A DNA stretch of 64,000 nt from Spirochaetota bacterium (GCA_022711355.1 JAKLFE010000001.1:62001-126000), one strand, 5' to 3'; shown: positions 47,151 through 57,508, counted from the first letter of the stretch. Made by a program: numbers and translations. The notes: a model not told the origin generated them from the sequence alone.

Positions 47151-47689
47151 GCCTTGAAGAAGAAGTTGTCCGGGAAGTACTTCGTCAGGACCTCCACGGG
47201 AATGTCCTCGCCGACGCGGAAGCGGAGGAAGGTCTCCTCGAGGTAGCCCTTCGTCATGTAGTGCATGCCGAGGAAGTAGAAGTCGGAGACCATGTTCACG
47301 GCCTCCATGAGGGCGTAGATCTGGAAGGCGCCCTCGAGGACCACGCCCTCGGCTATGTGCTCGGTGACCGTCTTGCGGTCGAGCATGAGGGCGAAGGTCA
47401 GCTCGGAGAGGGGCACCCCCTGGGCGCAGTACTCCTTGGCCACGATGACGAAGAAGGCGCCGAGCTCGTTCTTGTCGGCGCTCCGCTCCATCCAGCGCGA
47501 GAGCTTGCGCAGGATAGTGCCGTGCAGGGACAGGAGCTCCTCGTCGCTCGCCTTGCCGAAGGACTTGATGGTGGTGGAGGCCTCCCTGACCTTGGCTATC
47601 CAGCGCTTGCCGATGCTCAGGTCGGCTCCTCCCGAGAGTATGTCGTCGAGGCTCTTCAGCAGCATCTCCGCCCCCCGCTCGCTCCGCAT
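47147..47689 (-). CDS. Helical cytosolic protein leading the ATP synthase operon, unknown
   Basis: The protein has about 180 residues; ATG 47689 is used, with TTG 47692 or ATG 47665 as alternatives. It is all-helical and soluble, containing LLKSLDDILSGGADLSIGKRWIAKVREA, LHGTILRKLSRWMERS and FVIVAKEYCAQGVPLSELTFALMLDRKTV. The style resembles RsbRD/histidine-kinase N-terminal helical sensor domains, but the match is weak. The four-base overlap with the AtpI-like gene places it in the ATP synthase operon, where no such gene is usual. Confidence 0.7.
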   Translation of the reverse strand: MRSERGAEMLLKSLDDILSGGADLSIGKRWIAKVREASTTIKSFGKASDEELLSLHGTILRKLSRWMERSADKNELGAFFVIVAKEYCAQGVPLSELTFALMLDRKTVTEHIAEGVVLEGAFQIYALMEAVNMVSDFYFLGMHYMTKGYLEETFLRFRVGEDIPVEVLTKYFPDNFFFKA

Positions 47690-47830
47690 CAAGGGTAAGC
47701 CACGTCCCCATCCCTGTCAAACGAGCCGAACAAAAAAAGCGAAGGCGGGCGGGCCCGAGGCGCCCGGCCTTCCGCGAGCGGCCCGGTTCATGTACAATGG
47801 GCGGCGCTCTCGATCCAAGGAGAAAGAAAG

Positions 47831-49108
47831 ATGCCCGAGAACTGGGATGCGGAGGCTCTGCTCCGCGACAAGGCCGCCCGGAAGGCCCTCGCCGAGCTCT
47901 ACGGCCCCGGCGGGATCGAGGCCCAGGCCGGGCGCTACGCTACCCTCGCCGCCCTCGCCGCGCGCGACGCCCCGGGGGCCGAGCTCCGCTTCTATTCCGC
48001 ACCCGGCCGGACCGAGCTCGGCGGCAACCATACGGACCACAATCGCGGGCGAGTCCTCTGCGCGGCCGTCGGGCTCGACGCCCTGGCCTGCGTCGCCCCG
48101 ACCGGCGGCTCGTCCGTCCGCCTCGTCTCGGAGGGCTACCCGGAGCCCATCGCCGTCGACCTCTCCGACCTCGCGCCCAAGGCGGCCGAGCGCGGCAGGA
48201 CCGAGGCCCTCCTGCGCGGCGTCGCCCGGGGCCTGGCCGACCGGGGCGTCGAGCCGGCCGGCTTCGTCGGCCGGATGCACTCCACGGTCCTCCCCGGCTC
48301 CGGCCTTTCCAGCTCGGCCGCCGTCGAGCTCCTCTTCGCCACCGTCCTGGCCGACCTCGCCGAGGCGCGGCTGCACCCCGTCGAGCTCGCCAAGATCGGC
48401 CAGTTCGCCGAGAACGAGTACTTCGGCAAGCCCTGCGGCCTCATGGACCAGGCCGCAAGCGCGGTGGGCGGCGTCGTGGCCATCGACTTCGCCGACCCCT
48501 CCGCGCCCAAGGTCAAGCGCATCGACTGCGACTTCGCCGAGGAAGGGCTCGAGCTCGTCGTCGTGAGCACGGGCGGCTCCCACGCCGACCTCACCCCGGA
48601 ATACGCGGCTATCCCCGCGGAGATGCGCTCGGTCGCCGCCTTCCTCGGCGGGGAGTACCTCCGCGAGGTGGAGCCGGGCCTCCTCGTCGCCCGCGGCCCC
48701 GAGATCCGCGCCGCCTGCGGGGACCGCGCCCTCCTCCGCTCCCTCCACTTCGCTGCCGAGAACGCGCGCGTGCAGGAGATGGCCCAGGCGCTCAAGGAAG
48801 AGGACCTGAAGCGCTACCTAAAGCTCGTGAAGAAGTCGGGCGACTCCTCGTGGAAGCTCCTGCAGAACCTCTACCCGGCCGGATCGCCCGCCGAGCAGGG
48901 CCTTCCCCTCGCCCTCTCCCTCAGCGCCGACTACATCGGCAAGAAGGGCGCCTGGCGCGTCCACGGCGGCGGCTTCGCGGGCACCATCCAGGCCTACCTG
49001 CCCCGCAAGCTCCTTCCGGGCTACACCGCCCTCATGGAGCGCTACTTCGGGCGCGGCTGCGTCCTGCGGCTGTCCGTCCGCCCGAGCGGGGCGGCCCGCG
49101 TATTCTAG
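47831..49108 (+). CDS. galK: Galactokinase (GHMP kinase)
   Basis: The 425-residue kinase shows all three GHMP motifs: galactokinase signature PGRTELGGNHTDHNRG near residue 58, ATP loop LPGSGLSSSAAVELL near residue 156, and HGGGFAGTIQAYLP near residue 378. The catalytic Asp is probably in GKPCGLMDQAASAVGG. It phosphorylates galactose to galactose-1-phosphate. TACAAT at 47793-47798 is a likely -10 element, and AAGGAGA precedes the ATG. The sugar permease gene follows 17 bases downstream. Confidence 0.93.
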   Translation: MPENWDAEALLRDKAARKALAELYGPGGIEAQAGRYATLAALAARDAPGAELRFYSAPGRTELGGNHTDHNRGRVLCAAVGLDALACVAPTGGSSVRLVSEGYPEPIAVDLSDLAPKAAERGRTEALLRGVARGLADRGVEPAGFVGRMHSTVLPGSGLSSSAAVELLFATVLADLAEARLHPVELAKIGQFAENEYFGKPCGLMDQAASAVGGVVAIDFADPSAPKVKRIDCDFAEEGLELVVVSTGGSHADLTPEYAAIPAEMRSVAAFLGGEYLREVEPGLLVARGPEIRAACGDRALLRSLHFAAENARVQEMAQALKEEDLKRYLKLVKKSGDSSWKLLQNLYPAGSPAEQGLPLALSLSADYIGKKGAWRVHGGGFAGTIQAYLPRKLLPGYTALMERYFGRGCVLRLSVRPSGAARVF

Positions 49109-49125
49109 ATGCCCAAGGAGAGAAC

Positions 49126-50427
49126 ATGAGCGACGGCAAGAAAGGCTTCGGGCCCTACCTCGGGCTGACCTTCCTCATCGGCTTCGGCTTCTTCACGATG
49201 GGCCTCATGGACATCCTCTACGACACCTACGTGCCCATCTTCCTCGGGAAGTACCTCGAGCGCAACTCGCTCGTGGGCCTGCTCATGACCTTGGACAACA
49301 TCCTCGCGGTCTTCCTCATCCCATTCGTCTCCCTGTGGTCGGACAACACGCGCACGAGGATCGGCAGGCGCATGCCCTACATCGTCACCCTCCTCCCCCT
49401 CTCGGCCCTCGCCTTCGCCTTCATCCCCTACGCGGCCCGGGAGTCGCTCGCCTCCCTCCTCCTGGTCATCTTCGGGCTCAACCTCTTCAAGCAGTCGGTC
49501 CGAGGGCCCGTCGTGGCCCTCATGCCCGACACCATCCCCGGCGAATACCGCTCCGAGGCCAACGGGGTCATCAACACGATGGGCGCGTTGGGCGCCATCG
49601 TGAGCACGGTGGGGCTCGCCCGCCTCATGGGGCTCGACCTGGTCCTCCCGATCCTGGGCCGGACCAAGGACGCCCTGCCCTTCCCCCTCGCCTCCCTCTG
49701 CGTGGCCCTGGCGACCGTCCTGGTCTTCGCCTTCGTCCGCGAGCGGCGGCGCGACGGCGAGGCCAGGGAGGAGAAGGTCCCCCTCGTGCGCTCCCTCAAG
49801 GCCATCGCCGGCGAGGCCGACAAGAGCGCGCTCTGGATACTCCTCTCCCTCTTCTTCTGGTTCTGGGGCTACCAGGGCATCCTCCCCTTCATCAGCAAGT
49901 TCGCGGTGGAGGTCCTCGGCGCCTCGACGAGCGACGCGAGCCTGCCCGCCGCCGCGGTGGCCATCGCGCAGCTCCTCTTCGCCATACCCTCCGGCTATGT
50001 CGCCCATCGCGTCGGCCGGCGCAAGGCCATCCGCGGAGCCCTCCTCGTCATCGCCGCCCTCCTCGTCTTCGGCTCCTTCCTCGCGAGCTCCCTCGCCGAG
50101 TCCCTGGGCACCGGCCTCCGCTTCGGCGCCCTCCTGGGGATGATGTTCGCCTTCGGGGTGTTCTGGATCGCCATCATCACGAACTCCTTCCCCATGCTCT
50201 GGCAGATGGCCAGCTTCGGCACCATCGGCGTCTACACCGGCCTGTACTACACCTTCAGCCAGGGGGCGGCGATCACCTCCCCGCCCATCACCGGGGCCCT
50301 CATAGACCTCGTGGGCTACCCCGGCATCTTCCTCTTCGCCGCGGCCTGCATGCTCGCCGCCTTCCGGCTCATGGGCAAGGTGGCCAAGGGCGAGCCGGGC
50401 GAGCGGGCCGCCGCGGAGCGGGCCTGA
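49126..50427 (+). CDS. MFS sugar transporter (SLC45/GPH-like)
   Basis: ATG 49126 follows AAGGAGA, giving 433 residues and about 12 spans. The loop after span 2 reads [18 protein letters not shown], typical of the disaccharide/sugar cation symporter branch; [21 protein letters not shown] follows span 4, and the mirrored loop in the second half is [16 protein letters not shown]. Encoded directly after galK, so galactose or a galactoside is the likely substrate (inference). Confidence 0.85.
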   Translation: MSDGKKGFGPYLGLTFLIGFGFFTMGLMDILYDTYVPIFLGKYLERNSLVGLLMTLDNILAVFLIPFVSLWSDNTRTRIGRRMPYIVTLLPLSALAFAFIPYAARESLASLLLVIFGLNLFKQSVRGPVVALMPDTIPGEYRSEANGVINTMGALGAIVSTVGLARLMGLDLVLPILGRTKDALPFPLASLCVALATVLVFAFVRERRRDGEAREEKVPLVRSLKAIAGEADKSALWILLSLFFWFWGYQGILPFISKFAVEVLGASTSDASLPAAAVAIAQLLFAIPSGYVAHRVGRRKAIRGALLVIAALLVFGSFLASSLAESLGTGLRFGALLGMMFAFGVFWIAIITNSFPMLWQMASFGTIGVYTGLYYTFSQGAAITSPPITGALIDLVGYPGIFLFAAACMLAAFRLMGKVAKGEPGERAAAERA

Positions 50428-50437
50428 GGGAGGCGGC

Positions 50438-51340
50438 ATGGAAGCTCTCGAGCGAGCGGTCGAGGGGCTCCTCGAGTCCTACGCCCTCACCGGGGGAGTG
50501 AACCACGCCGCGGGGCCCAACCTCCCGAGCCGGGAGGCCGTCCTCGCGGCGCTCCGCGACCTCGAGAGCCTCGTCTTCCCCGGCTTCCGCCAGGAGGAGG
50601 GGATCGACGACGCGAACGTCGGCTACGTGGCGGGCGAGCTCGTGCATCGCGCGGCCAGGATCCTCGAGCGCGAGGCCGCGCGGAGCTTAGGCTACCGGGC
50701 CCGGCTCGCGGGCGACCGATCCTGCCCCGCCGCCTGCGCGCTCGAGGCTCGCGAGCTGGTCCTCCGCTTCTTCGAGGCCCTGCCGGGGATCCGCTCCGCC
50801 CTCATGGGGGACGTCGCGGCCGCCTTCAGGGGCGACCCGGCGGCCAAGTCGGTCGAGGAGGTCATCCTCGCCTACCCCGGCCTCGAGGCCCTCGTCGCCC
50901 ATCGCGTCGCGCACTTCTTCTGGGCGGAGGGCCTGCCCCTCATTCCCCGGATGATGAGCGAGCAGGTCCACGGCGCGACGGGCATCGACATACATCCCGG
51001 CGCGGCCATCGGCCGGCGCTTCTTCATCGACCACGGCACGGGGGTCGTCATCGGCGAGACCGCGGTCATCGGCGACGACGTGAAGATCTACCAGGGGGTC
51101 ACCCTCGGGGCCCTCTCCGTGCGCAAGGACCAAGGCGGGGCGAAGCGCCATCCGACGATCGAGGACGGGGTGACCATCTACTCGGGGGCGACCATCCTCG
51201 GCGGCGAGACCGTCGTCGGCCGCGGCTCCGTCATCGGCGGCAACGTCTGGCTCACCCGCTCGGTGCCGCCCGGCTCCCGCGTCTACCTTCCCGAGGGGGA
51301 GGGCCTCGCCCGCGTGGAGCCGCGGAGGGGAAGCGCCTAA
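50438..51340 (+). CDS. cysE: Serine O-acetyltransferase
   Basis: The 300-residue enzyme has a helical N-terminal region (about 1-150) followed by the left-handed beta-helix: [70 protein letters not shown] and [23 protein letters not shown]. Catalytic Asp/His pairs are in the HPGA and DHGTG segments. It makes O-acetylserine for cysteine synthesis. It starts ten bases after the transporter with GGGAGG and is probably co-transcribed with galK, though functionally unrelated. Confidence 0.93.
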   Translation: MEALERAVEGLLESYALTGGVNHAAGPNLPSREAVLAALRDLESLVFPGFRQEEGIDDANVGYVAGELVHRAARILEREAARSLGYRARLAGDRSCPAACALEARELVLRFFEALPGIRSALMGDVAAAFRGDPAAKSVEEVILAYPGLEALVAHRVAHFFWAEGLPLIPRMMSEQVHGATGIDIHPGAAIGRRFFIDHGTGVVIGETAVIGDDVKIYQGVTLGALSVRKDQGGAKRHPTIEDGVTIYSGATILGGETVVGRGSVIGGNVWLTRSVPPGSRVYLPEGEGLARVEPRRGSA

Positions 51341-51384
51341 CCCCGGCTCGGCCCCGCGCCCGGCCGCCCCGCCCGGCGCGCATC

Positions 51385-51412
51385 TTGAAAAAAATCGCGA
51401 TGGCGATACAAT
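51385..51412 (+). promoter_or_regulatory. Promoter of the 37-residue Lys-rich protein
   Basis: TTGAAA (51385-51390) and TACAAT (51407-51412) are separated by 16 bases, embedded in a short AT-rich island. AGGAGGT at about 51431 and ATG at 51443 follow. Confidence 0.7.
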
Positions 51413-51442
51413 GGCGGCGAGAACCTTGCGAGGAGGTATCGC

Positions 51443-51556
51443 ATGAAGTCGCAGGACAAGCAGAAGAACGAGGAGAAGAAGAAGCCTCAGAAGACCCTCA
51501 AGGAGAAGCGCGCCGAGAAGAAGGCCAAGAAGGATTCCAAGACTTCCGAGGCTTGA
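51443..51556 (+). CDS. 37-residue lysine-rich protein
   Basis: A 37-codon gene with its own promoter, a perfect ribosome binding site (AGGAGGT, five bases before ATG) and a hairpin after the stop. The product starts MKSQDKQKNEEKKKPQK and ends KKDSKTSEA; about 40% of residues are Lys and several are Glu, so it is highly charged, helical or disordered, with no hydrophobic segment. Possible roles include RNA or nucleoid binding, but no family is recognised. The expression signals argue that it is real. Confidence 0.75.
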   Translation: MKSQDKQKNEEKKKPQKTLKEKRAEKKAKKDSKTSEA

Positions 51557-51565
51557 TAGTCCCCG

Positions 51566-51594
51566 GGCCGCGGCGGCGCCGGCCCGCCGCGGCC
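51566..51594 (+). terminator. GC hairpin after the 37-residue gene
   Basis: The 11-base perfect arms GGCCGCGGCGG and CCGCCGCGGCC with a seven-base loop start ten bases after the stop. No T-run follows, so it may act as a transcript-end stabiliser or a bidirectional block against the convergent cheD. Confidence 0.5.
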
Positions 51595-51634
51595 GCTCCC
51601 CGGCCGGCCGGAGCTCCGGGCGGCGGCCTCGGGC

Positions 51635-52240
51635 CTAGTCCTCGAAGAGGGTGATGGGCCCGGAGATCTCGCGCTCGTGGATGGAGCTGTAGTAGCGCTC
51701 CTCCTCCCGCTCGACGAGGTCGACGAGGGTTCCCGCTATCCGCTTGAGGAGGACCTTCCCCGTCCGCGCGAAGAAGAATATCTTCCGCGGCTCGTGGCCC
51801 CCGACGTCCGCGGCGAGGATCGGTATGCGCTCCTCGCGCAGGTACTCGTAGGCGAAGTCGACGTTGTTGCGGGGGATCGAGGAGCCCACCCCCCCCGTGA
51901 AGCGGAGCACCGCCCCTCCCCCGAAGACCTTCGCCCTGAGGTCTCCCCGCCTGACGCCGAGCTTCATGAGCTCGTTGACGAGGAGCTCCATCGCGTACAT
52001 GCCGTACTTGGCGTTGGGGTCGCGGACCAGCTGCTCGCCCGCCTCGGCCTCGGCCCGGAGCTCCCCGGGCAGCATGAAGTGGTTGAGCCCCCCGATCCCC
52101 CGCGCGGCGTCGAAGAGGCCGACGGCCACGCAGGAGCCGAGGACCGTGGAGATGATGGTGTCCGTGGCGGTGGCGAAATACTCGCCGGGGTGGATGGTGA
52201 CCACCTCCTGCTCGAACTGCGTGACCCGGTGGTGGAACAT
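51635..52240 (-). CDS. cheD: Chemoreceptor glutamine deamidase CheD
   Basis: The 201-residue protein has the catalytic Cys in TVLGSCVAVGLFD and His in GGLNHFMLPG; the Thr of the usual triad is probably in VLRFTGGVGSS. The extra Lys/Arg-rich C-terminal 40 residues end in EREISGPITLFED. It deamidates receptor Gln residues and interacts with CheC/CheY-type partners. It is directly downstream (21 bases) of a receptor-like gene, which may be its substrate. Confidence 0.93.
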   Translation of the reverse strand: MFHHRVTQFEQEVVTIHPGEYFATATDTIISTVLGSCVAVGLFDAARGIGGLNHFMLPGELRAEAEAGEQLVRDPNAKYGMYAMELLVNELMKLGVRRGDLRAKVFGGGAVLRFTGGVGSSIPRNNVDFAYEYLREERIPILAADVGGHEPRKIFFFARTGKVLLKRIAGTLVDLVEREEERYYSSIHEREISGPITLFED

Positions 52241-52261
52241 GGCGCATCCCGGGGCGGCACC

Positions 52262-54010
52262 CTAGAAGAGCGTCACCTCGCCGGCCTGGGCGCCTTCCTC
52301 GACCTCGAAGCGCCCGATCTCCCCGGCGGCCTTCTTGTGGGTGAAGATGGTGAAGCGCTCGACCATGGTCCTGAGCCGGTCGTTGTGGAGCTCGAGGGAC
52401 TCGGGGCCGAGGCCCGAGCGGAGCTCGTCCTTGAGGGAGCCCAGCTCGGCCCGGACGGCGCCGAGGCGGCCGGACAGGGAGCGCAGCTGGCCCACGAGGT
52501 CGGCCGCCTCGCGCGCGAGCACGATGAAGTCGGCCGTGTAGAGCGAGAAGCCGTCGACCGCCTTCCTCGCCGATATCCTCGCCTCGTCCAGGCTGCCGAT
52601 GTCCGACTCGATCCGCCCGAGGGTCGAGGTGAGCCGATCGTCGGCCCCGCCCTCGGCCGCGGCGTATTCGCCTATCGCGGCGCTCGCCGCGCGGATGAAG
52701 GTCTTCGTCGTCTCCATGGCGCTCGCGACGTCGGACTCGATGCGGTCGGTGAGCTGGATCATGCCCTGGACCGTCGTGCTCACGCCCACCAGGGCGCGGG
52801 TCTTGGCGACCTCGATGCGCGAGGCGACGACGATGTTCTGGAAGCGCGAGAGGAGTCCCGCGAGGGTCTTGAAGCTGTCGTCCAGGCCCTTGACCTGGTC
52901 GGAAAGCCGGCGCGCCGCGGCGATGACCGAGCGCTTCCGCTCGAGGTAGCGGGCGGAGCCCTCGGTGAAGCGGGCGGAGTCCACGGCCGTGAGCGAGGCG
53001 TCCGCCCCCACGAGGAAGTCCGAGCGCTCCCGCTCGCAGCGGGAGACGATGGCGCGGACGTCGGACATGTCCTGGCCGAAGGAGGAGGCGCTGGACTCGA
53101 GCTTGCCCACCACGTCGTCCACGAGGGCCCCGGAGAGCTCCGCCACCGCGGCGACGAAGGAGCGGGCCTCGGCCTCGGCCGCCGTGCCCGGGGCCGATCC
53201 CGCCGTGGCCATGCGCGCCTCGCCCGAGGCGGAGAGGGCCTCCCTGAGCGAGATGCCGACGTGCTGGAGGGACTGCCGCACGATGTCCTGGTGCTGGATC
53301 TCCTGCATCACCCGCGTCACCGGCTCGCGGACGCCGCGGGCCCTGGCGAGGAGCTCGCCGAAGAAGGCCGCCGCCCCGACGGCGGAGCGCTCGATCGAGT
53401 CGAAGCCCCCCGAGAGGGTCGCGTCGAGCTCCGCGAAGAAGCCCGACTGGAACTCGTCGAGCTCGCCCAGGCTCGCGCGGAGCTTGCCGAAGGATTCGAG
53501 GAGGGAGCGCCCCCTCCCCGTCACGTCCTCGGTGAGGGCGATCGTGCGCCCCGAGAGGCGCTTGAGCTCGTCGGTGATGACGGAGAAGGCCTTGCCCTCC
53601 GACCCCGACTTGAGGGCGACGGTCATCGCGTTGAGCGAAATGATCTCCATCTCCTCGGAGTCGGAGCGGACGCGGGTGATGATCTCCTCGAGGGAGCCCA
53701 GGCGCTCGATGCTCTCGTTGATCGTGGCGAGGAAGGAGGAGTCGCCCTCGTGGAGGCGCCGGAAGAAGGAGCTCGAGTCGGCCGCGAAGTCGCGCATGGA
53801 CGAGATGCCCCGCCGCCCGCCGAGCCCCTCGGAGGAGAGCGCGTCGAAGCCCTTGAGCGAGCGCTCGGCGTTGCTCGCGCTCAGCGCCATCTCGGAGGCG
53901 AGGCGGGGGAAGAGGCGCCCGAGCTCGAGGTATACTCCCTCGCTCTCGCCCTCGATGCGGTCGGTCTCGGCGATGAGCGCGGAGATCCGGCCTTCGACGT
54001 CGATATGCAT
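52262..54010 (-). CDS. Soluble chemoreceptor-like coiled-coil protein
   Basis: This 582-residue protein has no membrane span. Residues about 115-150, EEMEIISLNAMTVALKSGSEGKAFSVITDELKRLS, correspond to the signalling tip of methyl-accepting proteins (usual form NLLALNAAIEAARAGExGRGFAVVADEIRKLA), with clear divergence. MQEIQHQDIVRQSLQHV resembles the segment found in cytosolic and FrzCD-like receptors. The remainder is heptad-rich helix. The end GEVTLF is short and not a CheR pentapeptide. With cheD next, a cytosolic receptor or a divergent signalling adaptor is likely. Confidence 0.75.
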   Translation of the reverse strand: MHIDVEGRISALIAETDRIEGESEGVYLELGRLFPRLASEMALSASNAERSLKGFDALSSEGLGGRRGISSMRDFAADSSSFFRRLHEGDSSFLATINESIERLGSLEEIITRVRSDSEEMEIISLNAMTVALKSGSEGKAFSVITDELKRLSGRTIALTEDVTGRGRSLLESFGKLRASLGELDEFQSGFFAELDATLSGGFDSIERSAVGAAAFFGELLARARGVREPVTRVMQEIQHQDIVRQSLQHVGISLREALSASGEARMATAGSAPGTAAEAEARSFVAAVAELSGALVDDVVGKLESSASSFGQDMSDVRAIVSRCERERSDFLVGADASLTAVDSARFTEGSARYLERKRSVIAAARRLSDQVKGLDDSFKTLAGLLSRFQNIVVASRIEVAKTRALVGVSTTVQGMIQLTDRIESDVASAMETTKTFIRAASAAIGEYAAAEGGADDRLTSTLGRIESDIGSLDEARISARKAVDGFSLYTADFIVLAREAADLVGQLRSLSGRLGAVRAELGSLKDELRSGLGPESLELHNDRLRTMVERFTIFTHKKAAGEIGRFEVEEGAQAGEVTLF

Positions 54011-54080
54011 CGCTCTCCACTATAGCGAAGCCGGTAGTCCCCCGCAAGGACGAGAGCCGGGCGCGGGCTCGGGAGGGCGT

Positions 54081-54110
54081 AAAAAAGCCGGGCCCAAGGG
54101 CCCGGCTCTC
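54081..54110 (-). terminator. Terminator downstream of the UgpC/MalK-type gene
   Basis: On the minus strand AGCCGGGCCC, a short loop and GGGCCCGGCT precede TTTTTT. It is among the best rho-independent terminators in the window and ends leftward transcription from 55331. A second inverted repeat, CGTGATTATCGC/GCGGTAATCACG (about 54193-54220), overlaps the gene's stop codon. Confidence 0.85.
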
Positions 54111-54215
54111 GCCGCCGCGATCCGGGCGGGCTTTAACCCCGCCCTCACGTCGCTCGGATGACCGCGGAACGCGCCCCAAGGCGCGCTCCGCGACGTGATT
54201 ATCGCGAAGCGGTAA

Positions 54216-55331
<1,116 letters not shown>

Positions 55332-55392
55332 GAAAGACCTCCACTAGGGGTTATGTTAGTGAGGGGCAGTATAGACGGGAAATCCCTTCCCG

Positions 55393-56316
55393 TCAAACGG
55401 AATGAGGCCGTCCAGCGGCCTTATCGAGGGATGAGGACCAGGCGTACAGGAGGATGCCGAAGGCCACCGAGGCGTTCAGGGAGCCCTTGGCCCCCGCCAT
55501 CGGGATGGAGACCGAGCCGAGCTCGCAGCGGGAGAGGGCCTCGGGGGAGACGCCGAGCTCCTCCGACCCGAGGACGACTATTCCGCTAGATGGAAATCGG
55601 AACTCGCCGATGGGGGTCCCGCCGAGCTCGAGGGCGAAAGCCGGCCCGAGGCTGGGGACAGTCCCCGAAGAGGCGAGGCATTCGAGCCCGGCGCGCCGCC
55701 AGGGCACGAGGCCGACGGCCCCCATGGCGCTCCGCTCGGCCCGGGGATGGGTCGGATCGGCGGTCATAGGGGAAAGGAGAAGCTCCTCGAGCCCGAAGGC
55801 GTCAGCCGTCCGGAAGGCCGAACCGACGTTGAAAGGCGAGCGCAGGTCCTCGAGGTAGGCTCGCATGCCGGGCCTCAGGCTCCGGGCAGCCCGGTCGGGG
55901 AGCCCCGTGGCCGGATCGAGGAGGTCCCAGTCGGCCGGCGCCTGGCCCGTGGCGGCGAGGAGGGCGTGGCGGAGGGAGTCTACGGCGCGGAGGAGGCCGG
56001 GATCGGGGTGATCGGCGGCTAGATCGGCGGGGACAGTCCCCAGCGATCCGGGGGCTCTCCCTCCGGCCGCCAGGGCGAGGGCCGCGGCCGCTCCGCGAGC
56101 TGCCTCGGGGGCTTCGGCCTCCTCGGCCAGGAGCCGCCCGAGGCCAGCCAGGTAGGGAAGCAGGAGGGGCAGCGCCATGGGCGCGGAGCCCGTATCCGCC
56201 CCCGCGGGCGCGGCCCGCAGCCGGAGGAGCTCCCGCTCGGCCTCCGCCAGGAGGAGGGCGGCCTTGCGCATGCGGTGCCGGGGGGAGAGCTTGGCGAGCT
56301 TGGCGAGAGGGATCAT
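55393..56316 (-). CDS. SpoU/TrmH-family RNA 2'-O-methyltransferase
   Basis: The 307-residue protein has an N-terminal region of about 145 residues that is Ala/Leu-rich and not recognised. The C-terminal SPOUT domain has motif 1 EDLRSPFNVGSAFRTADAFG, motif 2 SGIVVLGSEELGVSPEA and motif 3 SVSIPMAGAKGSLNASVAFGILLY, the SAM-binding trefoil knot. The RNA target is unknown. Two dispersed palindromes (55655, 56030) encode SGTVPS and LGTVPA in less conserved parts. Confidence 0.9.
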   Translation of the reverse strand: MIPLAKLAKLSPRHRMRKAALLLAEAERELLRLRAAPAGADTGSAPMALPLLLPYLAGLGRLLAEEAEAPEAARGAAAALALAAGGRAPGSLGTVPADLAADHPDPGLLRAVDSLRHALLAATGQAPADWDLLDPATGLPDRAARSLRPGMRAYLEDLRSPFNVGSAFRTADAFGLEELLLSPMTADPTHPRAERSAMGAVGLVPWRRAGLECLASSGTVPSLGPAFALELGGTPIGEFRFPSSGIVVLGSEELGVSPEALSRCELGSVSIPMAGAKGSLNASVAFGILLYAWSSSLDKAAGRPHSV

Positions 56317-56323
56317 CGCCGCG

Positions 56324-57508
56324 CTAGAAGGCGGTCTTGATGAAGTCGAAGACGTCGTCGACCGAGGCCGCCCGGGGCAGGTAGTTCATGAAATCGAGCT
56401 CCCGGGCGTCGCGGGCCGACTCGACCAGCCGGTCGAGGACGAGGTCGAAGTCCTTGAGCCTGCTCGGGATCTTGAGCAGGCCGAGCCTGGTGCGGAGCCA
56501 CTCGGCGGCCCGGGCCGCGGCTTCCTGGGTGCTCGAGTGCTGGCCCTCCCGCTCCTCGGCGGCGTAGCGCTCCTCGTCGAAGAGGCGGGAGAGGGCAGCC
56601 ACCTTCTCGAGGCGGCTCTTGGCGGCGGACTCGAGGGAGTAGGGCAGGAGGATGGCCGCCAGGCTCGCCTTGGGCACGGGCCAGCGGGAGTTGACGGCCA
56701 AGGCCGTCGCCGTGCCGATGCCCGGGGCGCTCATGCTGACGCCGAGGGCGGCGAGGAAGGAGCCGCGCCAGGCTTCGGCCCGGGCCGAGGGATCGTCGGG
56801 CCGGGCTATGAGCTCGTCGAGGGCCTTCGCGAGGCTGGAGGCCGCCTTCTCGAGGAGCAGGTCGCTCAGGAAGGAGGATTTGGCGGAGACGTAGGCCTCG
56901 ACCGCCCCGAGGAGTCCGTCGATGACGCAGGAAGCCGAGATCTTGGAGGAGAGGGAGCCCGAGAGGGCCGGGTCGACGAGGACGACCCGCGGGGCGGCGC
57001 CTTGCGACCGGGCCATCCGGATCCGCCGGTCCCGGCCGTCGGGGAGGAGGATGCAATCCTCGAGCATGAAAGGGTGGCGAAGCGAGGTCGGTATCTCGAT
57101 GAGGGGCACTGCCGGGGCCGAGGAGGCGGTCCCGTCGAGGAGGCCGTCGATGTCGAGGCTCCCCTGGGCGGTCACCGCCACGGCGCGGGCGGTCATGAGG
57201 GTCTTCTGGCCCCCGAGGGCGACGATGAGGGGACTCCGGGAGCCCCGAGCCAGGCGCAGGGCGTCGTCGGCCTGGCGGCTGGTCGAGCGCTCGGGGATCT
57301 CGTCGTAGACGAGGACCTGGATGCCGCGGTCCTCGAGGAGCGATGCGACGCGCTCCACCGTCTTAGACTCGTAGAGGGAGGGATCGGCGATGAGCATGGC
57401 GCGGGACTGTCCCCCGCCGGCGAGCTCGCCGGCCAGGAGGGGGAGCCGGAGGAGGGCGTCCGGGCCGATCCAGACGCGGGGACGGACGTGAAAATGGAAA
57501 TCGGGCAC
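56324..57508 (-). CDS. Iron-ADH-fold protein with lost metal ligands
   Basis: The 394-residue protein has the overall pattern of group III iron-dependent alcohol dehydrogenases (RVWIGPDAL, LIVALGGQKTLMTARAVAV, PLIEIPTSLRHP, VLVDPALSGSLSSK, VIDGLLGAVEAYVS, ASLAAILLPYSLE). Of the four usual metal ligands only Asp in VIDGLLG remains; His of DALTHAIE is Gly here, and the two His of the AHxxG...PHG segment are replaced (GIGTATALAVNSRWPVPKAS). The GGGSxxD nucleotide motif is also altered. A catalytically dead or repurposed homologue is likely. It ends seven bases before the SpoU gene start. A palindrome (57403) encodes GGGQSR. Confidence 0.75.
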   Translation of the reverse strand: MPDFHFHVRPRVWIGPDALLRLPLLAGELAGGGQSRAMLIADPSLYESKTVERVASLLEDRGIQVLVYDEIPERSTSRQADDALRLARGSRSPLIVALGGQKTLMTARAVAVTAQGSLDIDGLLDGTASSAPAVPLIEIPTSLRHPFMLEDCILLPDGRDRRIRMARSQGAAPRVVLVDPALSGSLSSKISASCVIDGLLGAVEAYVSAKSSFLSDLLLEKAASSLAKALDELIARPDDPSARAEAWRGSFLAALGVSMSAPGIGTATALAVNSRWPVPKASLAAILLPYSLESAAKSRLEKVAALSRLFDEERYAAEEREGQHSSTQEAAARAAEWLRTRLGLLKIPSRLKDFDLVLDRLVESARDARELDFMNYLPRAASVDDVFDFIKTAF

